From NCBI GenBank assembly GCA_023213395.1, contig CM041465.1, positions 118,179,741 to 118,243,740 of the forward strand: 64,000 bases of DNA. The letters run 5' to 3'. The position numbers and the translations under genes are program-made. Source of the DNA: Cycas panzhihuaensis. Taxonomy: Eukaryota > Cycadophyta. Below the pieces are notes generated by a model. That model did no database searches, was not told where the DNA came from, and saw nothing but the letters and a program-made list of their open reading frames with translations. This document shows positions 24,999 to 35,289 of the stretch, piece after piece. Position 1 is the stretch's first letter, and every line of letters starts with the position of its first letter.

Positions 24999-25522
24999 AT
25001 ATATTAGGGGCATCACTACTCAATAAATTAATAAGGTCCTATCGAATATAAGTAGCCCTATCCTAGGGGACCATGAAGCAAACAATCCTAAATGTACATA
25101 TGCATGTACTTTTATATTATATGATCAAATAAAAAAATGTAAATTAACAAATTAAGTAATATGAAGCTAATATAATTGTAATACAAACCAAATGTATTCA
25201 ACTATGAATGCTTTTTCTCTTTTTCTTTTTTCTTTAATTTTTTAAAGCAAGTAAAACAAATGTAACCTAAATGTTATATCTTTCCCTTTTTAAAGTATGT
25301 TGCTAAATGCTCTTTATTCTTGTTATTTGAATGTAACCTACATGCCTAATATGAAAGATTCCTATATGTATTTACTTTTCTCTTCTCTTTTAATGAAAGA
25401 AAGGCAACTAGGGTTTAAAGTGCTCCTTTTCTTATGAATGTAACTCAAACATTTTAAGTAACTCAAATGCCTTATTGTCCTTTTGAAAGTAAATTGATGT
25501 GAGATAAAGTCCTTCTTGGTTT
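24999..25522 (-). repeat. Right direct repeat of element X (LTR segment)
   Basis: Direct partner of 7,765-8,290. It lies upstream of the minus-strand gag, so it would be part of the 5' LTR. A PBS could not be identified between it and gag. Confidence 0.65.
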
Positions 25523-25968
25523 TGTTATTTTCTGAAGTGAAAAAGAGATTTGATCTTTGAAAAGATGTATTCTTTGTTTTTTTTCTTTAATAAAATAACA
25601 CCTAGAAAAATAAGAGGGTCCTTTTATTATTCTTATAATTATCCTAGGTCAAGAAAATACTTTCTTTTCTTTGCATAAAGAAATTTAAACTATTTGTTAT
25701 GAAAGTAAATGAGAGTAGTAAAGAGACTTACATAAAAACACTTGTTATAGATGTCTTTATATGAGCTAGTTAGTTTGAATTGATAACTTTACATGTCTTG
25801 GAAGTTCCCTGGAAATCTCTTGAAAAATAATAACTCTACTAGAAATGATAGTAAATAGTAGTGGTGAGAAATGCTAATACTATACCCAAAAATATTACAA
25901 CTAATGAAGATATTTCCTTAAAAGACTAAGCTAAAAGTAACAAGTATACAAGCTAAACTAATGAAGTA
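25523..25968 (-). other. Flank of Copia-2; probably part of the gypsy-5 3' LTR
   Basis: AT-rich, no gene. Removing Copia-2 joins this stretch to 42,354, where gypsy-5 shows a PPT-like tract and an LTR start. The simplest reading is that the later part of this interval belongs to the gypsy-5 3' LTR. The border with the X LTR was not resolved. Confidence 0.4.
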
Positions 25969-25973
25969 AACTT
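25969..25973. repeat. Target-site duplication, left (Copia-2)
   Basis: AACTT, identical to 42,349-42,353 on the far side of the element. Confidence 0.88.
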
Positions 25974-26610
25974 TGTTAAGAAGACAAGGTCCCAACCCTT
26001 GAACCGCCACCAAGATCTAAACTATTCTTGTAACTGGTTACAGAAATCGAAACTAAAAATTACATGCAAGTTCTTAAACCTAAGATAAAACAATAAAATG
26101 AACAATAAATCTAAGCATCACAAATACACCTGATATAACATGGTAAAACCCCAGTAGTGTGCTAAAGAAACATTCACACAGGAAAGGTATTGATTTTTAT
26201 TATTGTAGAATGGAGAAAATGTATATTATCATGTATTAGAGTGCTCACAGTAACAACAACTAGCCATCCCATTCATAGTACATTAAACACCATCAACATA
26301 AATGAAAAATACCCTAAATTGGGCTATATGAGAGGATCATCTAAGGTACAAATCTTGACTATGGAATCTAGGGTATTTTTAGTGAATGACCTTGATTCTC
26401 TTTACAATTTAATATACTTTCAGTGCTAAATTTTTGGGTCAGGGGCTATTACCCCTAAACCCCCTTTTTACAGGGGGCATTCCACACCCCCCTAGCTAAG
26501 GGGGGCTCCCACCCCCCTTAGAACCCCCCAAGGAAGGTTTGGAGGGGAAATTGTGCTACCAACGTATCAAAATTTTAGCCTCCTAACCATTGTTGTCATA
26601 TTACCCAACA
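25974..26610 (-). repeat. 3' LTR of Copia-2
   Basis: Runs from TGTTAAGAAGAC to ACCCAACA. It contains a striking block of G and C runs at about 26,440-26,545. It matches 41,705-42,348, mostly with transitions. An open 79-codon frame inside it has no motif and is ignored. Confidence 0.93.
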
Positions 26611-26622
26611 ATCTCCACATTG
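26611..26622 (-). other. Polypurine tract of Copia-2
   Basis: On the minus strand CAATGTGGAGAT directly precedes TGTTGGGT, a classical copia PPT and LTR start. Confidence 0.88.
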
Positions 26623-26679
26623 ACAACAATTTACCTGGTACCTTTCTTGGACCCTTCATCACCTTTCTACAAGCTAAGA

Positions 26680-28961
26680 GAAGTCAAATACCATTTAAAC
26701 TTCTCTAATAATACTAGTTTTGTGAATATATCAACATAATTATGTTTTGTATTAACCTTCTCAAATGCCACTCCACCTACTTCCACAACTTGTCTAATAA
26801 AATGGCACTTAAGAGCAGTATGCTTTATCCTACTATGATAAGTTAGATTCTTAGCTAGGTAAATGGGACTTTGACTATCACAAAATACCTTTACCTTTTC
26901 CTATTTCCTTCCAAGCTCAACTAATAGACCCTGTAACCAGATTACTTCTTTGCAAGCATGTGTTGTAGTAATATATTCAGCTTTTGTAGTCGATAATGCA
27001 ATTGTACTCTGCAATTTTGACATCCAACTAGCTAGACCATTTGTAAGAGTGAATACATAACCTGAAGTAGACCTTCTCTTATCTAAATCTCCTACAAAGT
27101 TTGAATCAACATATCCACAAACTTAATTACCTGTACCTCCAAAGGTAATGTAATAGTTACTTGTGCCTCTCAAATACCGAAGCACCCATTTCACCGCTGC
27201 CTAATGTTCCTTTCCTGGATTTGCCATAAACCTGCTAACTACATCGACTGCATGTGAAATGCCAGGTCTTATGCATACCATGACATACATAAAACTTCCT
27301 ACTGCATTAGCATAAGGCACACAAGACATATAATCATTTTATTCTTCATTACTAGGACTCATACTAGAAGAAAGCTTAAAATGAGAAGCTAATGGGATAC
27401 TCACTAGTTTCACATTTGCCATACCAAACCTAGTTAGCACCTTCTCCACATATTTCTATTATGATAACCATAGCTTACCATTTTTCTTGTCTCTATATAT
27501 CTCCATACCTAAGATTTGTTTTGTAGCTCCTAGATCCTTCATATCAAAGGTCCTAGCCAATTGAGACTTTAACTTATTGATTTCTTCCATACTCTTGCTT
27601 GCAACCAGCATGTCATCAACATACAATACCAAGATAATGAATAAGCCATTGTCCATGAATTTAAATTAAACACAATGATCATACTCACTTCTTTTGAAAT
27701 TCTGGCTCTCCATGAAGGCATCAAACTTCTTATACCATTGCCTAGGCAATTACTTCAGGCCATACAATGATTTCCTGAGCCTGCAAATAAGTCTTTCCCT
27801 ACCATCCTGTACAAACCCTTCTGGCTGATCCATATAGATCTCTTTATCTAAATCTCCATGTAGAAAAGATGTTTTTACAACTAACTACTCTAACTCTAAA
27901 TCAAGAGAATCTACCAATGCTAACAACACTCAAATTGAAACAAGTTTAACAACTGGTAAAAAGATCCTATGAAAGTCAATATCTACATTCCGTGCAAAGC
28001 ATTTAGCCACCAATCTTACCCTGTATTTGTCAACCTTTCCATCAACATCTGTTTTCATCTTTAAAACCCACCTGCAACCAACAGTCTTCCTGCCATCTGG
28101 AAGTTCTACCAAGTCTCATGCATTATTTTTCTTCAAAGCATCTATCTCTTCCTATATAGCCCTCTTCTGCTTCTTACTATGGATATCATCTACTGCTTCT
28201 TGATAACATGTAGGTTCACCATCATTAGAAGCTAAAGTAATAGAAGTAGAAGGGTTATACCTATTAGGTGGATGACTAACTCATGTAGATCTTCTAACTG
28301 TTGCCAGAGGAGTATCCACATACTCCTATAAATCTGTTGTAGATTCATCTTCAGAAAGATCTTCTTGCTCTTTTGATTCCAAAGATAGTTGGGTTTTAAA
28401 CTTGACCTGTTGATGTTCAACTTTCTACTCCTATTTCACTTCAACTTCTATACTGTCTGATTTTAGAAGAGGAGATTTATCAAATAGAACATCTTTGTTA
28501 ATGGTGATTTTGTGGGTAGTAGGATCCCACAACCTATATCCCTTCATACCATCTTTATCATCATAGCCAACAAAGATACATCTCTTGGATTTTGGGTCTA
28601 ACTTTGAATGTTTACTTTTACCAATCCAGGCATAAGCATCACAACCAAAAACTCTCAAATTTAAATAATCACATGGATGTCCAGTCCATACCTCTTCAAG
28701 AATATTACAGTCTATTGCAAATGATAGTGACCTATTTACCAGATAGCAAGTTGTTTGAATAACTTCTACCCACAAGCCCTGCTCCACTCCAACATTACTT
28801 AGCATGCTTCTTGCTCTTTCCAAGAGTGTCCTATTCATATGCTCAGCAATTCCATTTTGCTGCAGAGTATAGCTAGTGGTCTTATGTCTTTCGATAGTTC
28901 TCAAACTCCAAGGAGTTGAACTCACCTCCATCGTCAATTCTTAAATATTTGATTAACTTCA
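26680..28961 (-). pseudogene. Copia-2 pol, C-terminal part (integrase end, RT, RNase H)
   Basis: From the Y insertion site leftwards: LIKYLRIDDGGEF and the catalytic-region TTSYTLQQNGIAE of integrase, then GCDAYAWIGKSKHSKLDPKSK and RCIFVGYDDKDGMKGYRLWDP at 28,431-28,800. RT follows with GCRWVLKMKTDVDG (about 28,050) and the intact catalytic block LVLYVDDMLVASKS (YVDD near 27,612-27,623), then FDMKDLGATKQILGMEIYRD. RNase H runs to about 26,680 (VDIFTK, LLEKFKWYL). Stops are scattered and some segments are frame-continuous for over 150 codons. It is non-functional as it stands. Confidence 0.92.
28957..28961. repeat. Imperfect target-site duplication, left (element Y)
   Basis: CTTCA here against CTTAC at 40,022-40,026. 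The uninterrupted copia frame requires CTTAC, so the left copy appears altered at its last two bases. Confidence 0.6.
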
Positions 28962-31486
28962 TCGACGCTACCGCTACGGATAACCGCCGATCGATAAAGC
29001 GGGGAGAGATGGTGACGAAACCAGTAGGGAAGTGGAACCTACAAGGCAAGCAACTACCACGCAGAAGCGCCTGCGCGCACGAGCGAGTTCGGATCCGCAA
29101 TGGAGTATGGCTACATCGGGTGACCCTTCACCGCCTTGAGCGAAGGGCGAAGATACATAGGACAAACCCGGGTTGACCTGGGAGTAGGCCCCTCCCACCC
29201 TTGGGTGGCCAGAAGGGAGAGAGAAAGAACCTAATAAGGATAGGCCAAGAACAATCCTATGCAATCTAACCGTATACGAGCGATGCGTGAAGCTGGCGCC
29301 ACGCTATTAAGGAAGAGGGAGGAAGGGTAAGAGAGAAGAAGACTCCTACAACCTCTCCTACGAATAACAAAAGTACATGCAACAAGGCAAACAAATCGCA
29401 AACCAATACAAAAAAGGCAATTTTCCCTTTTAATCTTTCGATGTTCTAATTACTAAGAAAAGAATAAAAGAAGGAAAAAAGACCAGGGGTAGCGAAGAGG
29501 AACGGAGCGTGCACCTGGGCCGAAGGCGTGAGAGATGGCGTAGCCTTCAGGAGGAGCACCCAACCACTCTACGCAGCGTACCGGATGTGAAATGTAGCAA
29601 GAAGCTTAAAAGGGGCTTCCTTACCTTCCCTGTGAAAAGTAAATGCGATAATCAAGGAAGGAAAGAAACGCTAACTAGCAAATGAGATAGCATAAAATAT
29701 GACACATGCAAGGGACGCCACTAGGTGGAAGGGGGCAACCCGCAACGCTTCTCCGCGTCCCGAGTACTGTAAGCAACAAAGGTCTCCCTCTGCCGAGGGA
29801 GAACACCTATATGCAACACAAAGATCTAGCAATATATGTCTAGCAACATAAACGAGTCTAAATGTACATGCATCGGTGTTAGTCCAATAAGGAAAATACC
29901 AAAGAAGAACGATCCAAATGAAAGGAAACAACAAGGTAAGCCTCGAGTGGCCTACCTCCGCAATGGTGCCCAAACCTCTCCCCAAGAGCCATGGGGCAAT
30001 GAGGAGAAAGTCAAGACTCAAGGCTAGAAAACTACCGCAAGAAGGGGCAAGAAAGACCCAAAGACACCCACGGGAACCGGATGCTACGGGGAGCAAACCT
30101 GTAACCGGGAGCAAAGATGGAGCAAGAACCCATGGTTGGGGCCTATGGATGGCACCCAAACCCCAATAAAGGGTCCCAAATCAGGGCGCAACTTGTGACA
30201 ATGGGTTTGGGCAACCAAGGGAGCCTTCAACCCTTATTTGCAAGCCAAGAGTAGCACGGGCGAGAGGGAGGCTTTGAGGGCTTTGAGCCGCTTAGGAGCG
30301 TGGCGTGGTGCGAATCCACCCGCCTCCTCTCCAAAGCCTATGCAACCTCAACGCCTTTGACAAAGAACGCAGTAAGAAGCAGAGGGAGAGTGGTACAGCA
30401 GGTCCTCAAGAGGGAGGAAAACCAACTCAAGCAACAAATGAGAACAAATAAGTCAAGTGTAAATATCACCAAAACAAATACAAAGTGAAGAGTACACGGA
30501 AAGGGAGGCAAGGGATTTGCCCCACCAAAAGATGTCAAGAAGGGTCGGAACAAAGCCTCAGATCTGAATAGAGCAAAGGGGCCTGCATGGAGGTGGAACG
30601 GGAAACACCGCAAACGGGAACTCGTGGACGTCTGGGTAGAAAGCAGTGAAACCGCTTCAAAGGAGCCCTCTCAAGGCTTGAGGGCCGAGAGAATGTCTCA
30701 CAAGCCAAAGGAGAGCCGGTCAGATGAAAAGTGCAGTCCATTGCAGCAGCAAACAATGTAAGAGAGCAGAGCAGAGAGTGTTCCTCTGAGACTAAATCCA
30801 AAACTCACTCCAAACATCCTTCAAAAGGAGGGAAAAGATGTTTAAGTAGTAAAGGAAAAGGGTAAAGTAGGGGAATAGGGGAGGGGTGGGAGGGAGAAAA
30901 GGGGGGAAGGAGGTGGGAGTTTGGGAATAAATGGGAAATTGCCACTGGATTTTAAAAACAAGCGAGACAGTCGTCTGCCGAAACTTTAGCTGCATGCGGA
31001 TATTCCAGATCGAAAATTCGGCAGATCAAAATTCGGCCAGACGCACTGAGACACAAATAGGGCCCACCAACCGTCCAAAGTTAGGGCAAACGGCCAAAAG
31101 GCTAAAGGACAACTAAAACACCCACCCGGAGCAAACAAGCCAAGAAACGGGCCCACGGGAGCAGAAATAGGGCCCCAAATGAGGTGGCAAGCTAACCAAG
31201 CGACGATGAGACGTCACACGGTGGAGGTGGCGCAAACCCGGTGGGACCTGTGAGAGAGGAGGGCGATGAAGTAATACGGCCACCGTGGTGCCACACTTGC
31301 TAAGAGTGTGCCCCTCGCTATAGTCGCCATAGTTAAACATAGTGTGGACGACGACAGCCGCCCACAAAGTCATACGCATGCAAATATGTAAGCAGACAAT
31401 CAGTACATAAAAGTGATGATAATGCTAGAGACATACCTTCACTTACCTGAAGTCAAGTGTTCAGATCCATTCCCTAAGCCGGAACA
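28962..31486 (-). repeat. 3' LTR of element Y
   Basis: Starts TCGACG (TG expected; the partner has TGGACG) and ends CCGGAACA. Long identical blocks alternate with small clusters of 1-3 base differences relative to 37,493-40,021. Many open frames occur on both strands because the segment is GC-rich, but none shows a domain, so none is called. Confidence 0.93.
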
Positions 31487-31880
31487 CCGCCTGGCGCAGA
31501 GCCTCGCCGCCTAAGCTCGATGCGATGGCGACGCCGGCAACACAACTGCCAAGAGTACATGTGTATATAGATATATCAATCAAGATCGATCAAGAGGCAA
31601 GGGTGCCATGAGTGTCGTGGCGAACGCTGGATACGAAAGCGCGGTGGAGACAACATAGGGGCTGCCTATGAGCCACCTGGAAACCGACTGGGAGAAAGAG
31701 ACAAAGTAGGGGCCGCCCACCACAATGAATGCAAAGGAGCATGCAGGACCACATGGGGAACAAATGGTGGGTACCATAGTTTTACCTCGTTAGCAACCCG
31801 ATTTCGGAGGTGCGAGCAGATCGCAAAGCGGAGCGACCAACGGCCTGAGGTTTGGGCGACGGGAAGGCCAAGCAAGACTG
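31487..31880 (-). other. 3' untranslated region of element Y
   Basis: Lies between the RNase H and the 3' LTR. It contains one unit of the CATAGTTTTACCTC stem-loop (31,769-31,799). The end next to the LTR (GAGGCTCTGCG) is similar to the corresponding end of element Z (GAGGCTCTGCTGCC), but the purine tract seen in Z is not preserved. Confidence 0.65.
31769..31799 (+). repeat. Stem-loop motif (Y copy)
   Basis: GGGT/ACCC arms around ATAGTTTTACCTCGTTA. Same loop as the units in element X at 9,045-9,199. Confidence 0.55.
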
Positions 31881-31899
31881 TGGACTGGCCACAGGCGAG

Positions 31900-32295
31900 A
31901 CAGGCGGCGCTCAAGGATGAGGTGAACAAGGCTATCTGCCTCAGCATTGAGAGCCCGAGGGATATGCTGGATATCAACAGAAGAGAAACGGGCCAGGAGG
32001 GATCTGGCGGCAGAAGCAAGAGTCCTCAAGTGAGGGCATCGCACCCGGTAGACCTGGGTGAGATGAGACACCACAACTTGAGAGTCGCAGAGCAAAACAA
32101 TGGGTCCGCGATGGAAACGAAGGGCATCAGTAAGGGCTTCGGCGATACAGATACTCGGCTTCATTGTTGGTAGCCTCCGGAGGAAGATCCCAGCGAGGAG
32201 ATCATGTCCAAGGGTCGGAGAATCCACGCAATACCGAAGGTTCAGGGTTACCGCGGCTTCCGCCGTCAGAATATGTGTAGACATAGTGACACAAA
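31900..32295 (-). pseudogene. RNase H domain downstream of integrase (element Y)
   Basis: The minus strand reads GGSRGNPEP (32,241-32,262), then TNNEAEYL, then after a one-base frame change IAEALTDALRFHRG, LLCDSQVVVSHL and IQHIPRALNAEADSLV. These are the glycine loop, the catalytic Glu block, the catalytic DSQ and the final AD of the RNase H fold of the plant/archaeal-like type. It would digest the RNA strand of RNA/DNA hybrids. Frame changes between the blocks break it, although some may be sequence error. In Tat-lineage elements this extra RNase H normally precedes integrase; here it follows the integrase remnant. A chance host RNase H-like sequence is less likely because it is sense-oriented and inside the element. 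Confidence 0.8.
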
Positions 32296-32449
32296 ATCCA
32301 AGCGGATGATCATGATGAAGGCAACACTTAGAAAATGTACAACAGTGGCCAAGGGTAGGAGGACCTAAGAATGAGGCGCCCAGAGCGGGCCACAGCAGTA
32401 GGACATGCATGGATAGTTTGCGGAGGAAAGCACGGGCCTGTGGGTCATA

Positions 32450-32680
32450 TATAGGACCATATGATTGTACCCCTCGCAAGGACACCACTTCCTGTGATGT
32501 ATGATGACATGATTTTGATATGTATATATGCATGGGGTGATTGGAACCCCATTCGGATATGAGATGTCTTGTGCATGATGTGTGGATGATATGTATATTT
32601 ATCGTGTGTTGTGAGTGTTATGTTGTGTAGTAGGTGATTCATGTTATGAACATTTTATTGTATGATGTACACGCTTTCTT
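32450..32680 (-). other. A/C-rich tract of element Y
   Basis: On the element-sense strand this is a run of ACAC, CATA and CAACA words with few G. Z has a matching tract at 62,830-63,030. It is probably an unstructured untranslated segment. Confidence 0.6.
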
Positions 32681-32934
32681 CCATGTATAACCACACACCT
32701 CAGGGCACACACACACGCCCGTGAGCTGGACGACATGGAGGTGTGAGGTTAGGAAGGTATGCATACATGTCTCGCAGGAGAGTATAACGGATATGCGAAG
32801 GAAACGCCAGACAGAAAGAGGGGCAACACGTTTCAAGCGCCCTCCCGGCTGGGAGATGCCCAAGCGAGGACCAAGGTTCCCGAGAGGATACGGAACGCCG
32901 GGTTCCGCTGGACGGAACCAGAGACAAAGCGGGT

Positions 32935-32991
32935 CCATCTTAAATAGCCATTCTACACACGGCCGGGAAGAATGGGGATAACCTAAGATGG
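32935..32991 (-). repeat. Stem-loop after the integrase remnant of Y
   Basis: Outer arms CCATCTTA/TAAGATGG and inner arms CCATTC/GAATGG are perfect. The same structure occurs twice in Z (62,409-62,465 and 62,494-62,550), also just after the coding remnant. Confidence 0.75.
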
Positions 32992-33029
32992 TAGTTTAGG
33001 CTCGTTTTGAGCATGGCGAGGGATCGCCA

Positions 33030-33256
33030 AGGGTCAAGCGTAAAACTTAAGGAACATCCCATTAACGCTTTCTCAAATTCGAGCCCTCCGTGGTGGCTAT
33101 CCTATAGGCACCATTATCGAGAGATTCGATAATGACAAAGGACCGACCCACCGGGTTGGAATTTGGTCAAACGGTCATGGAGATATTCGAGCTTGAGGAC
33201 ATAGTCCCCGGAAACAAAGGGCGTGAACGCAGTGTTTATCGTGGAAATCGACGATA
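33030..33256 (-). pseudogene. Integrase C-terminal remnant of element Y
   Basis: GDYVLKLEYLHDRLTKFQP, then after a frame change SFVIIESLDNGAYRIATTEG, then SNLRK. This is the GPF/Y-type C-terminal module of gypsy integrases, which contacts DNA. The zinc finger and catalytic core are absent. It abuts the RT start directly, so the join marks a large internal deletion. Confidence 0.8.
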
Positions 33257-33484
33257 TCACGGATTGCCCCGCTCTTTTGGCAACGGAACAATATTAGAGA
33301 CCCACTTAGGGTAATCAATAGAAGTAACAAGCCCAAAGATCCGAAGCTTTTCAACCTCCATCTCGACGGGCAGAGAGCTTCGGTGAAGAGGACGCCGCTC
33401 CGGGCGCATGTGACGCGCCAGAAGGGTGGTGAGGTTATGGGTGACAATCGAGGGTCGATTCCCTTCATGCAAAGATAATCCCAC
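33257..33484 (-). pseudogene. RT N-terminal stub of element Y
   Basis: Reads RPERRPLHRSSLPVEMEVEK, then LRIFGLVTSIDYPKW and VSNIVPLPKERGNP, the first segment of a gypsy reverse transcriptase (the arm before the conserved palm). The polymerase palm should follow, but integrase C-terminal sequence follows instead, so no polymerase can be made. Confidence 0.85.
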
Positions 33485-33748
33485 GCGAAAATGTCTCAGA
33501 ATTCTCGGAATGTAAGGGAATATTCCCTAATCTCATCAGGAGAGCATTCCGCCCCAACCCTAATGACCTTGCCCGGGACCAAGACTACGTCTTGAATTCC
33601 CCCCATGCACATGGCATTGCCCTCTTCAAAGTGAAGAGGGGCAAGATCAACGGGAGGAGGAGGAATAGGAGAGGGGATCGGATCGGCGAGCGTGGATCCG
33701 ATCGCAAGGATCTTCCGGTGACCGAGCCGGTGGTGACCAGAAGGCAGA

Positions 33749-34262
33749 TTAGGTGCAAGGCCCGCTAGGTGCTCCAAATAGAGCCATCATCCTCGAAATA
33801 GTCCATTCCATGGATGACCTTATTTCGAGTAGAAGAAGCTCTAGAAGGGAAAGGAGCAACGGGACCGGGGTGATCATCGGATCGCTCAACTCCTTCATGG
33901 AAATCCGAAGGAAAACCAGAAAGAGGCTCCTCGAGAGGAGCGAAAGGCACCTCAAAACCATCACCGCGGGGTAATGAAAAGAAGAACCGACGGCAAGGTC
34001 AAGACGAGCGATGGTGTGTGACACGCACGAGGGGCTAGTCTCACCAACGAGAGGTTCCGCACGAGGGTCTAGAGCGAGACAGTACGACCCATCGCCAAGG
34101 AAAGAAATGGGTGGGAGACAACCTCGCCTCCGCCAAGTGATTCATCATCACGAACGAAGCAAGGTACCCATAACTCCCGACGCCAATAGGGGCAAAACGT
34201 GCGAGACTAGGAAGGGAAGATGTGGGATCTTCTTCCGATGATTGGGTATACCAATTGAACAA
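33749..34262 (-). pseudogene. Linker between protease and RT (element Y)
   Basis: No known domain. It is conserved with Z around SLARFAPIGVGSYGYL (Z: FAPIGVGGYGYL near 61,890-61,930), so it is a real part of the family polyprotein and not random frame. Confidence 0.6.
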
Positions 34263-34328
34263 GCCGAGGCGTGAGTGGGTGAACCTTGGTTTGCCGAATT
34301 GGCATAACGAGTTTGTTTGGCAAAGGGC

Positions 34329-34800
34329 TCACGGAACCACTCTCATTCGTCCGTCATGGACGAATTTAAGTCCGCCCCAAAGGGTCGAACACACGGCTCC
34401 CATTTGGTCGAGCCATGGGCGACCTAGAAGGAGGTTGTAATCCACGCCAACGCCGAGGACTACAACATCTAAGAAGAACGGTTTTGCCCCCAAGGGTGAG
34501 CGGAATCGCGATGCATCCGAGAGGGGTCTTCTCGCCATCACATACCTTGCATCGCCAGGAACGTTCCATATGAGATACCAAGCTCTTGCATAACACGCAA
34601 GGGCATGGTATCGACCAAGAGCCATTGTCGACAACAGCTTCTTCTGAGGGTACAATCAGCGATCGATCGTGATGGTGAATGGGAAGTTCCACCGACATTC
34701 CTGCTCACCCATGGAGGAAGATCCTTAGGATCGAAGGAAATAGTGGGTCCGCTACCTGGGCGACGCCCAAAGCGTGATGTGCACATCTCCCGATCCTAAA
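34329..34800 (-). pseudogene. Aspartic protease of element Y
   Basis: The catalytic motif reads VVDNGSWSI at about 34,620-34,650, and the downstream flap/strand block reads VGVDYNLLLGRPWLDQMGAV at about 34,380-34,460. DNGS in place of DTG/DSG is common in Tat-lineage elements. The two blocks lie in different frames as sequenced. It would cleave the Gag-Pol precursor. Z has IVDNGSSVNLML at the equivalent place. Confidence 0.8.
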
Positions 34801-35289
34801 GCTTCCAGAAGAGGGCCCGCTGTCGACAACTCCTCGAACATCCATCAAGGACATTCCCCGCAATGATCGTATGGAGCTCGCCCACGACGGAGAAGGGTTT
34901 ACCCTTCCTGTGGGTTGGGTAAGTGCCCTTCGAAAGTCGAACGACCCGGTGCACAGGAATAGCCTTGGGGAAAGAGGGATTTTGAGGAAGGGTCTCCTAA
35001 GGATCTAAGAAACTAAGAACCCAGCCTCCCGCCGCCCTTAGCGGTTTGAGATCGCTGAGGGCGAAAGTCGAGTTGCTTGCAACCGAATCACCTTCTTCCC
35101 TATTCCGGGTCGTGAAGGCGACTTGAGTACTACGGCCAGAGGAGAACGAGAAGAGGAAGAAGAGTTCGCGCCTTTCCCTTTGTCGCGGAAGGGCGGGGAT
35201 CGTGTGATCTTCCCTGCTACTTGTTCTTGGTTTGGGGGTTGCGATCACGCCCCCATGTTTAGGGAACGGATCCTTGTGAACAAAGTTGG

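Larger units (their letters stand above)
7765..25522 (-). mobile_element. Element X: old Ty3/gypsy element, interrupted by Copia-1
   Basis: Two direct repeats of about 525 bp bracket a 10.2 kb body once Copia-1 is subtracted. On the minus strand the body holds a gag core (about 23,380-23,580) that resembles the gag of elements Y and Z, so X is an old AT-drifted relative of that family. On the plus strand, hence antisense to gag, there is a decayed frame at 10.4-11.8 kb. No RT, integrase or protease could be recognised. The body also carries several copies of a short stem-loop motif near 9.0-9.2, 19.6-19.8 and 21.5-21.7 kb. Confidence 0.6.

Noticed and set aside
28916-32981. Many open frames of 60-250 codons on both strands in the GC-rich LTR and 3' part of element Y
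   Set aside because: High GC lowers stop frequency. The frames overlap each other on both strands, break at LTR-LTR differences and show no domain except the RNase H blocks, which are called separately.
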